Source of the DNA: Bizionia sp.
Lineage (GTDB): Bacteria; Bacteroidota; Bacteroidia; Flavobacteriales; Flavobacteriaceae
Length of the DNA: 50,387 bases
Assembly (NCBI GenBank): GCA_020631395.1
Contig: JAHDHI010000032.1
Coordinates: 1 to 50,387 of the forward strand
Direction of reading: 5' to 3'
The notes beneath the pieces are model-generated. The model searched no databases, was not told the origin of the DNA, and saw only the letters and a list, made by a program, of their open reading frames with translations. Every line of letters starts with the position of its first letter. Within the stretch, counting starts at the first letter, position 1. Below, piece by piece: positions 26,301-34,244 of the stretch. The position numbers and the translations under genes were made by a program.

Positions 26301-26469
26301 TTAAGAAATCACGACGCGTTGTAGAAGAGGCTTCCAATGCTTCCTTATCACCTAAGAACTCATCTGTTGGAATCTCTTTAACAAATTCGTTTTGTTTTAG
26401 CGTCTCAACAATAGAGCTATTTTCTTTTAGCTCCTCAACACTTTTCCAGTATTTCTTGTTTGATGACAT
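23356..26469 (-). CDS. actB: Alternative complex III subunit ActB (molybdopterin-oxidoreductase-like, iron-sulfur)
   Basis: Large periplasmic subunit of alternative complex III, 1037 aa, a fusion of a molybdopterin-oxidoreductase-like domain (about 75-760) with a ferredoxin domain (about 775-1000). The N-terminal TTRRDFLKYVGFSTAAASL (about 50-68) is the variant twin-arginine signal of this family. The ferredoxin part has four cysteine groups: CTGCGACVIAC, CQHCNHAPCETVC, CANNC and CSMC with CSAAC, for three [4Fe-4S] and one [3Fe-4S] clusters in known ActB. The first domain is considered to lack the molybdenum cofactor in characterised complexes, so it is probably structural. It lies 96 bases after actA, the largest gap in the operon. 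Confidence 0.96.
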   Translation of the reverse strand: MSSNKKYWKSVEELKENSSIVETLKQNEFVKEIPTDEFLGDKEALEASSTTRRDFLKYVGFSTAAASLAACEGPVIKSIPYVVQPDTIIPGVANYYATTVADGFDFASVLVKTREGRPIKIENNDLASANGSANARVNASVLGLYDSKRLKTPMKGESVISWSALQAETTQKLADLRDSGRQIVLLTQTYASPSTRKLISEFKEKYVNVNHVQYDAVSESAALDAFQAKYKERALANYDFSKAATIVSVGADFLGDWQGGGFDSGYAKGRVPNHGKMSRHIQFESNMSLSGANADKRVPLTPTQQKLALAKLHSLVVGGSVSVNLPKHIDEAVQKAANQVVKAGSNGVVVTGIQDVNAQTVVLEINEYIKSKAFDTVNTIQTRQGDNSKIATLIADMKAGNVGAIIMSGVNPMYTLPNANDFAAGLKKTALSIAFSMKVDETSSLAQYIAAAPHNLESWGDVEIKKGHFGLIQPTIRPLFDTKQFQEVLLVWNGNDVSYNDYVKNVWNESILNGASFNKALHDGVFVTTTTVPTGTEVTSDAVEAAGGETPSGNAARALAQATSKGNELTLYTKVGMGDGQQANNPWLQEFPDPITRTSWDNYLTVSAMDAKEMGLINEHEATGALNGSYADVTVNGTTITAPVIIQPGQAKGSFGLSFGYGRTSAGLKEEMKTGVNAYALYHGFDTVQNVTISKATGMHEFACVQLQNTLMGRGDIIRETTLEVFNTKDRGHWNAIPVVSLNHEETPVTSPDVDLWDEFDRSIGHHLNLSIDLNACTGCGACVIACHAENNVPVVGKEEIRRSRDMHWLRIDRYYSSEDTFAEDNDKKDGFSGLSGDNGSLGGFGELEIAADNPQVAFQPVMCQHCNHAPCETVCPVAATSHGRQGQNHMAYNRCVGTRYCANNCPYKVRRFNWFLYNGNDEFDYFMNDDLGRMVINPDVTVRSRGVMEKCSMCIQMTQKTILDAKRDGRVIKDGEFKTACSAACSSGAMAFGDINDKKSEVAKLLKDDRMYHLLESVGTKPNVQYHTKVRNTKEA

Positions 26470-26565
26470 ATTATATAATTGAATTACTTCTTAATTTATT
26501 TTTAAAGTTTTAAATCCCTTTGTTAGAGATTCCCTCTTTGTATCGGGATTACCAAAAGATTACTT
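26470..26565 (-). other. Longest gap in the act operon, with a weak stem-loop
   Basis: The 96 bases between actA and actB hold a possible long-range stem, AATCCC (26545-26550, minus strand) with GGGATT (26513-26518), enclosing GAGGGAATCTC. It could act in mRNA processing or partial termination. No T tract follows, so it is not called a terminator. Confidence 0.3.
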
Positions 26566-27861
26566 TTAGTAGTGACATTTACCACATTCCAGTCCCCCCA
26601 TCTGAGCGGCTTTGATTTGATCCAAATCACCATACTTCTTAGCCAATTGCTCGTGAATCTTACTGTAGTATGCATTGTCCTTAACTTTCACATTTGTTTC
26701 TCTATGACAGTTGATACACCAACCCATTGTCAACGGCGCATGTTGGGAAACAATTTCCATTTCCTCGATAGGGCCGTGACAAGTCTGACACTCCACCCCT
26801 GCAACGGAAACGTGTTGTGAGTGATTGAAATATGCAAAGTCAGGCAGATTATGAATTCTTGTCCATTTTACCGGCTTGGTCTCTCCTGTGTATTCTTGAT
26901 TGGCATCATCCCAACCAACGGCAGCATATAATTTTTTAATCTCTCCATCGTAGAAATCTTTGCTATGTTCTGCAGTTGCAGTTGCATCCGCAACCTCCGA
27001 TATGGATTTGTGACAGTTCATACACACATTCAGAGACGGAATCCCAGATGTCTTGCTGACTCTTGCAGAAGAGTGACAATATTTACAATCCACTCCGTTG
27101 TCCCCTGCATGTATCCTGTGGGAGAAGTGTATTTCTTGCACTGGCTCATACCCTTGATTGACACCTACCTGCATGAGGTAGCCATAAACAAAGTATCCAG
27201 ATGCCAACAATAGGAATATTGCCGTTACCAATACCAAAAATTGATTTTGCACAAACGCCTTCCAAATTGGAATCCCTTTTGGTGCCTCATTCAACTGCAC
27301 TCCTTTTTCGTGTGCAAAACTGCGCAACGTCCTATTCACCAAAACCAAGGCTCCTGCCAACAAGGCAAACAACAACACCAAGGCTCCCAATATCAAATTA
27401 TTTGAAGCTCCATCACTAGAAGGATTAACTTCTGAGTCCACTATTACAGGCCCTTCTGACTTAACCTCTTTTGGTTTCGCCGTATGTGCCAAAATATTAT
27501 CGATGTCCACATTGGACAATTGAGGAAAGGCCGTCATCGCAACGCCTTTATATTCCGCATAAATCTTGTTAGCATATGCATCGCCGGACTTAACCATTCC
27601 CGCACTGTTCTTGATCCAAGAATACAACCATTCCCTATCCAACCCTTCATCTTCGGCCAAACGTGCTTCAACATTACGCAATGCAGGACCTGTCATCTTC
27701 TTGTCCAACTTATGACAAGACGCACAGTTTGTATTGAACAATGCTTTACCCGCTGCCGGATCGCCCTCTTGGGCTGAAAGTGAACTAGAAAATGCTATTA
27801 AGACAATCAAGCTTAAACGAAGAATGTTGTTGCTTAACTTACGGTGAATCACCTGTTTCAT
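26566..27861 (-). CDS. actA: Alternative complex III subunit ActA, multihaem cytochrome c
   Basis: Periplasmic multihaem cytochrome subunit; electron wire of alternative complex III. I place the start at 27861 (MKQVIHRKLSNNILRLSL, 431 aa); an in-frame ATG at 27906 gives a longer form with 15 non-signal-like residues before it. A signal peptide ending FSSSLSAQ precedes a class I cytochrome domain with CASCH at about 46-50. A transmembrane helix (about 155-175) and a second one (about 200-220) follow, then five CxxCH sites: CKYCH, CMNCH, CQTCH, CINCH and the terminal CGKCH, six haems in all. The fused N-terminal monohaem domain is seen in Bacteroidota ActA proteins. First gene of the act-cox operon. 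Confidence 0.95.
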   Translation of the reverse strand: MKQVIHRKLSNNILRLSLIVLIAFSSSLSAQEGDPAAGKALFNTNCASCHKLDKKMTGPALRNVEARLAEDEGLDREWLYSWIKNSAGMVKSGDAYANKIYAEYKGVAMTAFPQLSNVDIDNILAHTAKPKEVKSEGPVIVDSEVNPSSDGASNNLILGALVLLFALLAGALVLVNRTLRSFAHEKGVQLNEAPKGIPIWKAFVQNQFLVLVTAIFLLLASGYFVYGYLMQVGVNQGYEPVQEIHFSHRIHAGDNGVDCKYCHSSARVSKTSGIPSLNVCMNCHKSISEVADATATAEHSKDFYDGEIKKLYAAVGWDDANQEYTGETKPVKWTRIHNLPDFAYFNHSQHVSVAGVECQTCHGPIEEMEIVSQHAPLTMGWCINCHRETNVKVKDNAYYSKIHEQLAKKYGDLDQIKAAQMGGLECGKCHY

Positions 27862-27941
27862 ATTATTAGTAAAATTAGCTTCTAAACTTTGGTATGGTTT
27901 TTTCATATGTACAAGAAAAATATACGCTTATAAAATTTAGG

Positions 27942-27949
27942 CAAAAGTA
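27942..27949 (-). promoter_or_regulatory. Putative -7 promoter element of the act-cox operon
   Basis: The minus strand reads TACTTTTG, an exact TAnnTTTG match 81 bases upstream of the chosen actA start. It supports the 27861 start only weakly, as it also precedes the 27906 ATG. Confidence 0.5.
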
Positions 27950-28047
27950 ACACTTATACTCCATTTTAGAAATGTTAGAGAAGTCTTAATTTCTAATTTA
28001 GAGATATTCTAAATAATAAATTAGGGCAAGATTAAGTTAATAACATT

Positions 28048-28055
28048 TACATTTG
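28048..28055 (+). promoter_or_regulatory. Putative -7 promoter element for the SPOR protein gene
   Basis: Reads TACATTTG, an exact TAnnTTTG match, 20 bases before the ATG at 28075. No convincing -33 TTG is seen at the usual spacing. Confidence 0.5.
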
Positions 28056-28074
28056 TACCACTTAAAACATATCT

Positions 28075-28476
28075 ATGAAACGATTTTCTTATAAAAACCT
28101 TTGTTTACTAGGTCTTTGCCTGATTGGCTTTTCCATGTCGAGCAACGCACAGGATGGCAATGTAGCCATTAATCAAGCTCCTTCCATTGCCACTTTGTTG
28201 GAGTTGAAAAAGGAAATAAACAAAAGTGATGACGATACCGGACGCTATAAAATTCAGATATTTTCAGGTGGTAGAAACAAAGCTGAAAATGTAAAAACCG
28301 GCTTTCTTTACACCTTTAAGCAATGGCCTACCAAAATGGAATACGAGACTCCAAATTACAAGGTTTGGGTTGGCAATTTTAGAACCCGACTTGAAGCCGA
28401 TAGGGCACTTGTCAAGATTCAGGAAAAATTCCCTGCCGCCTTTTGGTTCAAACCCAAAAAAAAGAAGAAGAAATAA
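28075..28476 (+). CDS. Secreted SPOR-domain protein
   Basis: Small periplasmic protein. A signal peptide ends FSMSSNAQ (about residue 26), followed by a linker and a single SPOR domain (about 55-125): YKIQIFSGGRNKAENVK, YKVWVGNFRTRLEADRALV and a closing AAFWFKP. SPOR domains bind peptidoglycan lacking stem peptides, usually at division sites, so a cell-wall role is likely. It has no other domain. It is transcribed away from the act operon and ends in a poly-Lys tail (KPKKKKKK). It is a single-gene unit with its own promoter and terminator. The exact biological role is unknown. Confidence 0.88.
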   Translation: MKRFSYKNLCLLGLCLIGFSMSSNAQDGNVAINQAPSIATLLELKKEINKSDDDTGRYKIQIFSGGRNKAENVKTGFLYTFKQWPTKMEYETPNYKVWVGNFRTRLEADRALVKIQEKFPAAFWFKPKKKKKK

Positions 28477-28505
28477 AAAAAGCGACCAGATGGTCGCTTT
28501 TTTTT
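28475..28505. terminator. Bidirectional terminator between the SPOR gene and infB
   Basis: Stem AGCGACC / GGTCGCT (28481-28487 with 28492-28498), loop of four, flanked by seven A and eight T. It ends the convergent SPOR and infB transcripts. Confidence 0.88.
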
Positions 28506-28531
28506 GATCGTTACAAACAATCTCTTATATA

Positions 28532-31378
28532 TCATTTCAATTTCTTCTTGACTTCCACCTCATGGAATGCTTCTATCGTATCCCATTCCTTGACATCGTT
28601 GTAATTATGGATTTGCATACCACAATCGTAACCTTTGGCTACTTCCTTGACGTCATCCTTGAATCGCTTCAATGAAGCCAATTCGCCAGTATATACAACT
28701 ACTCCATCTCTAATCAAACGTATTTGGGAGCTTCTGAATATCTTACCATTCATAACCATACAACCTGCAATGGTTCCAACTTTGGACACCTTGAAGATTT
28801 CTCTGATTTCCGCCGTTCCCGTAATCTCTTCCTTCAGCTCTGGAGACAACATTCCCTCCATTGCATCTTTGAGATCGTTTATGGCATCATAGATTATGGA
28901 ATATGTTCTGATGTCCACTTCCTCTCTATCGGCTATTGTTCTTGCATTTCCAACTGGTCGTACGTTGAATCCAATTATGATCGCATCTGAAGCCGTAGCC
29001 AACAATACGTCGCTTTCCGTTATCGCTCCAACTCCCTTGTGCAAGATGTTGACTTGAATTTCTTCAGTTGACAGTTTTTGGAATGAGTCAGTCAATGCTT
29101 CAACAGAACCATCCACATCTCCTTTGAGTATGATGTTTAGTTCCTTGAACGTTCCTAAGGCTATACGACGTCCAATTTCTGCCAGTGTCAATGTCTTCGT
29201 CGTACGAACATCCTGCTCACGCTGCAATTGCGTACGTTTCGTTGCTATTTGTTTTGCTTCACGTTCGTCTGCAAATACGTTGAACTTGTCTCCTGCTTGT
29301 GGTGCGCCATCCAATCCTAGAATGGATACTGGTGTCGATGGCCCTGCTTCTTTCACGTCGTTACCTCGTTCATCTTGCATTGCCTTAACCTTACCACTGT
29401 TTTTACCAGCGAGTACATAATCACCTATTCTCAAGGTTCCTGCTTGAACCAATACCGTAGACACATATCCACGTCCTTTGTCCAAATATGCTTCCACTAC
29501 CGTACCAACTGCTGGTTTTCTTGGGTTTGCCTTCAACTCCAACAATTCAGCTTCAAGCAATACCTTCTCCAACAACTCTTTTACCCCAGTTCCCATTTTG
29601 GCCGAAATGTCATGAGATTGTATCTTACCACCCCAATCTTCAACCAATAGGTTCATTTGTGCCAATCCTTCTTTAATCTTTTCAGGATTCGCATCTGGCT
29701 TATCTATCTTGTTTATCGCAAATACGATAGGTACTCCTGCTGCTTGCGCATGTGATATTGCTTCTTTTGTCTGCGGCATGATGTCGTCATCTGCTGCTGC
29801 GACGATTATCGCAATGTCAGTAACTTGTGCTCCACGTGCACGCATTGCCGTAAAGGCTTCGTGACCTGGAGTATCCAAAAATGCTATTTTCTGACCGTTG
29901 TCCAATTCCACACCATAGGCACCTATGTGCTGCGTGATTCCTCCAGACTCTCCTGCAATCACATTCTCCTTACGTATGTAATCCAGAAGCGATGTCTTAC
30001 CGTGATCAACGTGTCCCATCACTGTTACGATTGGCGCACGTTCTATTAAATCCTCAGGTTTGTCTTCGACTTCGACTATGGACTCCTCTATGTCTGCAGT
30101 TACGAACTCCACTTTGAATCCAAATTCTTCAGCTACGATGGTCAAGGTTTCAGCATCCAAACGCTGATTCATTGTCACCATCATTCCCAAAGACATACAT
30201 GCGGAGATGATTTGAGTTACCTGAACGTCCATCATCGTAGCAACTTCACTCGCCGTAACGAACTCCGTCACCTTGAGAATCTTGCTTTCAGCTGCTTCTA
30301 TTTGTTGATCAATCTCAGTTTGTTCTCTATGTTGATCCCTCTTGTCTCTTCTATACTTCGCCCCTTTACCTTTGCTGGACTTTCCTTGAAGCTTCTCAAG
30401 TGTTTCACGTACTTGTTTCTTTACGTCTTCCTCACTTGGTTCCTCTTTAACAATGTTACGTCTTCCTTGACCAGGTTTCTTTCCTTTGAACCTGTCATTT
30501 CCTCCTCTATTATTGTTGTTTGATCCAGGTTTATTGTCTCCAGGCTTGGATATGCGACGACGTTTCTTCTTGTTTGAATCGTCTGACTTCTTCTCTTCCT
30601 TCTTTTTCTTAGGCTTGTTGAACTGAGATAGATCTATTTTATCTCCAGCTATCTTTGGGCCAGAAAGTTTCTGATATTGAGTTTGCACTTTCTCTTCAAC
30701 AATTTTCTCTCCCTCGGGAGTTACAATTGTTTTGGCATCCCCTTTGCTTGTCTCCTCTTTTTTAGACTCAACAACCTTAGATTCGACCTTAGGAGTCTCT
30801 ACCTTTGCAGTTTCTTGTTTAGGAATTTCTTGTTTAGGAGTCTGCTTAACTTCTTTCTTCTTGGGACTCAAATCTATCTTACCGATGGTTTTTGGTCCAG
30901 AAAGTATTTTCGCAGCTTTAACAACTTCAGGTTTGGGCGTATCTTTGACTTCTGCTTTTTCTTCTTTTTTTGGAGCTTCAGGTTTCTTGTCTTCAACCTC
31001 TTCCTTCTTTTTCGAGTCTAAATCTATCTTACCGATGGTTTTTGGTCCAGATAAAGGTTTAGCAGCTTTCACGACTTCTTTTTTCCTAGCTTCTTCTTTT
31101 GCTTCAAGTTCTTTTTGCTTGGCTTCAAGTTCTTTCTCTCGTTTGATACGCAAGTCCTCTTTTTCCTTAAGCTTAGCTTCACTAACTTCTTGAGAAGCTA
31201 CTTTTTTACTAGCATCTGTTTGAAACTCACCAGAAAGGACCTTATAGGTTTCCTCTGATATTTTCGTAGTCGGGCGCTTCTCTATCTCGATACCTTTGGA
31301 ATCCAAAAATTCCACAGCTCGATCTAAAGAGATATTCAGCTCACGTAATACTTTATTTAATCTAATCGTTTCAGCCAT
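28532..31378 (-). CDS. infB: Translation initiation factor IF-2
   Basis: GTPase that delivers initiator tRNA to the 30S subunit. A long charged N-terminus (1 to about 440) is followed by the GTPase core starting at [18 protein letters not shown]. The G domain has [10 protein letters not shown] and NKIDKPD, and two beta-barrel domains plus the C-terminal fMet-tRNA domain follow. 948 aa, normal for Bacteroidota. The N-terminus carries a near-duplicated motif, [19 protein letters not shown] at 101-120 and 151-170, with a third partial copy at about 237-250. It is the last gene of rimP-nusA-infB, 38 bases after nusA. Confidence 0.97.
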   Translation of the reverse strand: MAETIRLNKVLRELNISLDRAVEFLDSKGIEIEKRPTTKISEETYKVLSGEFQTDASKKVASQEVSEAKLKEKEDLRIKREKELEAKQKELEAKEEARKKEVVKAAKPLSGPKTIGKIDLDSKKKEEVEDKKPEAPKKEEKAEVKDTPKPEVVKAAKILSGPKTIGKIDLSPKKKEVKQTPKQEIPKQETAKVETPKVESKVVESKKEETSKGDAKTIVTPEGEKIVEEKVQTQYQKLSGPKIAGDKIDLSQFNKPKKKKEEKKSDDSNKKKRRRISKPGDNKPGSNNNNRGGNDRFKGKKPGQGRRNIVKEEPSEEDVKKQVRETLEKLQGKSSKGKGAKYRRDKRDQHREQTEIDQQIEAAESKILKVTEFVTASEVATMMDVQVTQIISACMSLGMMVTMNQRLDAETLTIVAEEFGFKVEFVTADIEESIVEVEDKPEDLIERAPIVTVMGHVDHGKTSLLDYIRKENVIAGESGGITQHIGAYGVELDNGQKIAFLDTPGHEAFTAMRARGAQVTDIAIIVAAADDDIMPQTKEAISHAQAAGVPIVFAINKIDKPDANPEKIKEGLAQMNLLVEDWGGKIQSHDISAKMGTGVKELLEKVLLEAELLELKANPRKPAVGTVVEAYLDKGRGYVSTVLVQAGTLRIGDYVLAGKNSGKVKAMQDERGNDVKEAGPSTPVSILGLDGAPQAGDKFNVFADEREAKQIATKRTQLQREQDVRTTKTLTLAEIGRRIALGTFKELNIILKGDVDGSVEALTDSFQKLSTEEIQVNILHKGVGAITESDVLLATASDAIIIGFNVRPVGNARTIADREEVDIRTYSIIYDAINDLKDAMEGMLSPELKEEITGTAEIREIFKVSKVGTIAGCMVMNGKIFRSSQIRLIRDGVVVYTGELASLKRFKDDVKEVAKGYDCGMQIHNYNDVKEWDTIEAFHEVEVKKKLK
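30870..31050 (-). repeat. Direct repeat in the infB N-terminal region
   Basis: About 30 identical bases beginning AAATCTATCTTACCGATGGT (plus strand) occur at 30870 and 31020, exactly 150 bases apart, encoding the repeated peptide [12 protein letters not shown]. Confidence 0.85.
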
Positions 31379-31416
31379 AAATTGCCTTTAACCTTTAATT
31401 TTACTCCAAATATATG

Positions 31417-32649
31417 TTAATCTTCGAACTCTTCCTTAAGAATTCTTATAACATCTAGAATTGTTTCCTCTTCTAAGTCTGTTCTTTTCACCAAATCTGC
31501 AACGTCTTGTTCCAATACACTCTTTGCAGTATCCATTCCAGCTTTGCTGAATTCTTTAATCACCCATCCTTCAATTTCATCTGAGAACTCTCTCAATTCC
31601 ACATCTTCTTCGGCTCCTTCCCTAAACACATCTATCTCATAACCAGTAAGCTGACCCGCCAATCGAATATTGTGTCCTCCACGACCAATGGCTTTGCTTA
31701 CTTCTTCTGGTTTCAATATAGCCTCTGCTCTCTTGTTTTCCTCATCAATCTTTATAGAGGTAACTCTTGCTGGGCTCAATGCTCTTGTTATATACAACTG
31801 AAGGTTGCTTGTATAATTTATCACATCGATGTTTTCATTCCCCAACTCACGAACGATTCCATGAATCCTAGATCCTTTCATTCCTACACAAGCTCCTACA
31901 GGATCTATTCTATCATCATAGGAATCCACTGCCACCTTAGCTTTTTCTCCAGGTATCCTCACCACATTCTTAATAGTAATCAATCCATCGAATACTTCTG
32001 GTATCTCAGACTCAAACAACTTCTCCAAGAACTTTGGAGATGTACGAGACATGATTATGGCAGGCTTGTTTCCTTTGAGTTCAACACTGTCTATGATACC
32101 TCTAACATTGTCTCCTTTCCTAAAGAAGTCCGAAGGTATCTGCTTATCCTTTGGCAAGATAATCTCATTTCCTTCATCATCCAACAAAATAACGGCTCTA
32201 TGTCGGATATGATGCACTTCTGCCGTGTAAATATCTCCTTCCAAATCTTTAAACTGCTTAAAGATGTTGGTATTGTCATGTTCGTGTATTTTTGAGATCA
32301 AGTTTTGACGCAATGCCAAAATGGCTCTACGACCAAGGTCTATTAATTTAACTTCTTCGGATACATCTTCCCCTACTTCAAAATCCGGCTCAATTTTACG
32401 TGCTTCAGTCAAAGATATTTCCTGATTGGGTTCTTCCACCTCTCCATCGGCTACAACAATTCTATTCCTCCATATCTCTAAATCACCTTTGTCTGGGTTA
32501 ATAATTATATCGAAGTTATCATCATCTCCAAACTTCTTTTTTAAAGCATTTCTAAAAACATCTTCTAGAATTGCCATCAACGTTACACGATCGATTAATT
32601 TATCGTCCTTAAATTCCGAAAACGACTCAATTAACGCAAGATTTTCCAT
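31417..32649 (-). CDS. nusA: Transcription termination/antitermination factor NusA
   Basis: RNA polymerase-associated factor modulating pausing, termination and antitermination. The NusA N-terminal domain (about 1-125) starts MENLALIESFSEFKDDK. An S1 domain follows (about 130-200, GDIYTAEVHHIRHRAVIL), then two KH domains with CVGMKGSRIHGIVREL and AIGRGGHNIRLAGQLTGYEI. The C-terminus is short and acidic and lacks the extra acidic repeats of the E. coli protein, as is normal outside Proteobacteria. 410 aa. It lies 12 bases after rimP and is co-transcribed with it. Confidence 0.97.
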   Translation of the reverse strand: MENLALIESFSEFKDDKLIDRVTLMAILEDVFRNALKKKFGDDDNFDIIINPDKGDLEIWRNRIVVADGEVEEPNQEISLTEARKIEPDFEVGEDVSEEVKLIDLGRRAILALRQNLISKIHEHDNTNIFKQFKDLEGDIYTAEVHHIRHRAVILLDDEGNEIILPKDKQIPSDFFRKGDNVRGIIDSVELKGNKPAIIMSRTSPKFLEKLFESEIPEVFDGLITIKNVVRIPGEKAKVAVDSYDDRIDPVGACVGMKGSRIHGIVRELGNENIDVINYTSNLQLYITRALSPARVTSIKIDEENKRAEAILKPEEVSKAIGRGGHNIRLAGQLTGYEIDVFREGAEEDVELREFSDEIEGWVIKEFSKAGMDTAKSVLEQDVADLVKRTDLEEETILDVIRILKEEFED

Positions 32650-32661
32650 AACTCTACTGAA

Positions 32662-33129
32662 TTAAAATTTTATCATCACTTTTGCCTCTACAATGTCATT
32701 GTATGCAATATTTCTTTTCTTTTGAACGGTCACCTTACCTTTACCTACGGGTTTGGGCTCTCTGGCTTTCCATTCTACATCAATAGCTTCATCAGAAGCA
32801 TTTGTAAGTTCTCCTTCTATTGTTTCTGTTTGCATCTTCACTTCCAAGACACGCCCAATGTTCTTTTTATATTGTCTGGGCAACTTTAAAGGTGACGCTG
32901 CACCTGCTGATGCCACTTCAAGAGAAAAATCTTGTTCCTCTCTATCCAAATTATGTTCAATGGCTCTACTTAAATACATGCAGTCTTCGACTTTGACACC
33001 ATTGTCTCCATCGATTATGATGTTAATCAAATTCTCTCCTGAAATGGAAAAATCTATCAAAAACAGATCTTTTCTTTCCAACAGAGCCTCCTCTAGCAAA
33101 TCTTTAACAGTGGTTACAAACATTTTCAA
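32662..33129 (-). CDS. rimP: Ribosome maturation factor RimP
   Basis: Late 30S-subunit maturation factor. The first gene of the conserved rimP-nusA-infB operon. 155 aa with the family features: the N-terminal alpha-beta domain containing IIIDGDNGVKVEDCMYLSRAIE and DFSLEVASAGAASPLK, then an SH3-like C-terminal domain. RimP usually has SxGxxRPL at that position; here it is SAGAASPLK, a common Bacteroidota variant. The leader upstream carries a terminator-like hairpin, annotated separately. Confidence 0.93.
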   Translation of the reverse strand: MKMFVTTVKDLLEEALLERKDLFLIDFSISGENLINIIIDGDNGVKVEDCMYLSRAIEHNLDREEQDFSLEVASAGAASPLKLPRQYKKNIGRVLEVKMQTETIEGELTNASDEAIDVEWKAREPKPVGKGKVTVQKKRNIAYNDIVEAKVMIKF

Positions 33130-33131
33130 GT

Positions 33132-33159
33132 ATAAAAAGAGGGGACTTTATGTCCCCTC
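33132..33159 (-). promoter_or_regulatory. Terminator-like hairpin in the rimP-nusA-infB leader (possible attenuator)
   Basis: Minus-strand order: GAGGGGAC, five-base loop, GTCCCCTC, then TTTTTATA and, 10 bases from the stem, the rimP ATG. An 8-bp G/C-rich stem followed at once by five T is the form of an intrinsic terminator, here between the promoter element and the first gene. Function inferred. Confidence 0.6.
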
Positions 33160-33184
33160 ACCTTTCTTTTTTCTTTCAACGGTG

Positions 33185-33192
33185 CAAATATA
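33185..33192 (-). promoter_or_regulatory. Putative -7 promoter element of rimP-nusA-infB
   Basis: The minus strand reads TATATTTG, an exact TAnnTTTG match 56 bases before the rimP ATG, in the same GGTGCAAATATA context (plus strand) as the tRNA-Gln promoter. Confidence 0.6.
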
Positions 33193-33273
33193 CACATTTT
33201 TATTGATTTTCATAACTTATAAAAAATCAATTTTTTTATTAAATTTATGTTTCACACCAAACCAAACCGCCTT

Positions 33274-34098
33274 ATGAAAAAAATACTTGTTCCAACAGAT
33301 TTTTCCAATGAAGCTGAAAATGCCATAAAAGTAGCCGCTCAACTTTCAAGGAAGCATGACTGTGAATTGATTCTCTTGCACATGTTAGATCTTCCACTAA
33401 CCCAACTCAATGACGGAGGGACTCCTACAGATTTACCCGAGGCCGTATATTTCATGAAATTAGCCCACAAGGAATTTGAAGAGGTCATGAGCAAAGACTA
33501 CCTCAAAGACATCACTATCCATGAAATGGTAGATTTTCATGACATAGCCACCGGCATATTGGAAACATGCAGGACAAATGACGTCGACCTGATTGTAATG
33601 GGCTCCCACGGAGCAGACGGTTTAAAGGAAATGTTTATCGGCTCTAATGCAGAAAAGGTCGTACGCACCTCCGAAACCCCAGTTTTGGTAATTAAAAACG
33701 AACACAAGGACTTTGACATCAAGGAATTCGTTTTTGCCTCGGATTTTAAAAATGACAACAAGGAAACCTACAAGCAGGCCATAAAACTCGCAAATGCCTT
33801 CAATGCCAAAATACATTTGCTAATGGTCAATACAGTTGGCAATTTCACAACTACGGCAGCCGCAAAGGTTAGAATAAGTGAATTCATCAAGAACACCGAC
33901 TTTAAGAACTACACCATTAACATCTACAATGATGAAACTGTAGAGAAAGGCATTTTAAACTTCTCTCACATCATCGATGCCGACCTAATAGGAATAAGCA
34001 CTCATGGCAGACAAGGCATTGCCCATTTTTTCAATGGCAGTTTAAGTGAAGATTTGGTAAACCATGCAAAAAGACCTGTGATAACCTTTAAGATATAA
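33274..34098 (+). CDS. Universal stress protein with two UspA domains
   Basis: Cytoplasmic tandem UspA protein, 274 aa from ATG at 33274 (MKKILVPTDFSNEAENAIKV). An in-frame ATG at 33247 would add nine residues (MFHTKPNRL) but lies within the probable promoter. Domain 1 spans about 1-150 and has the ATP-binding loop VMGSHGADGLKEMFIGS. Domain 2 spans about 155-274 with ISTHGRQGIAHFFNGS. Both loops follow the G-x2-G-x9-G(S/T) pattern of nucleotide-binding Usps. Its stress signal is unknown. Divergent from rimP, and followed by a terminator shared with tRNA-Gln. Confidence 0.92.
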   Translation: MKKILVPTDFSNEAENAIKVAAQLSRKHDCELILLHMLDLPLTQLNDGGTPTDLPEAVYFMKLAHKEFEEVMSKDYLKDITIHEMVDFHDIATGILETCRTNDVDLIVMGSHGADGLKEMFIGSNAEKVVRTSETPVLVIKNEHKDFDIKEFVFASDFKNDNKETYKQAIKLANAFNAKIHLLMVNTVGNFTTTAAAKVRISEFIKNTDFKNYTINIYNDETVEKGILNFSHIIDADLIGISTHGRQGIAHFFNGSLSEDLVNHAKRPVITFKI

Positions 34099-34120
34099 GC
34101 TAGCACTTATTTTATAAAAC

Positions 34121-34152
34121 AAAAAAGTCTTCCTTTAAAGGAAGACTTTTTT
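34121..34152. terminator. Bidirectional terminator shared by the usp gene and tRNA-Gln
   Basis: A perfect 32-base palindrome, arm AAAAAAGTCTTCCTTT, with A and T tracts on both sides. It ends the usp transcript on the plus strand and the tRNA transcript on the minus strand, only 2 bases beyond the tRNA 3' end. Confidence 0.88.
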
Positions 34153-34154
34153 TG

Positions 34155-34227
34155 TTGGCCCACTAGGGCTCGAACCTAGACTCTTCTGCACCAAAAACAG
34201 ACGTGTTGCCAGTTACACCATAGGCCA
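34155..34227 (-). tRNA. tRNA-Gln (anticodon TTG)
   Basis: 73 nucleotides that fold as a complete cloverleaf: acceptor TGGCCTA with TGGGCCA, anticodon stem TCTGT with GCAGA around loop TTTTGGT, giving anticodon TTG for CAA codons, and T arm CTAGG-TTCGAGC-CCTAG. The discriminator base is A and the CCA end is not encoded. A well-spaced promoter lies 18 bases upstream. Confidence 0.95.
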
Positions 34228-34244
34228 ATAACTGATTGCGGGTG

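Noticed and set aside
23356-26469. ActB as a working molybdenum oxidoreductase
   Set aside because: Its gene neighbours are ActA and ActC-F, and the first domain of characterised ActB proteins carries no molybdenum cofactor; the similarity is structural.
27862-27906. Upstream ATG of actA at 27906 as the start
   Set aside because: The extra 15 residues are polar and would precede a normal signal peptide; the internal Met gives a standard secreted N-terminus.
31672-32295. 207-codon plus-strand ORF opposite nusA
   Set aside because: Antisense to the conserved S1 and KH domains; composition is typical of a shadow frame in AT-rich DNA.
33247-33273. Upstream ATG of the usp gene
   Set aside because: It adds nine residues not typical of UspA and falls in the likely -7 promoter segment (TATGTTTC); the family start MKKILVPTDFS is at 33274.
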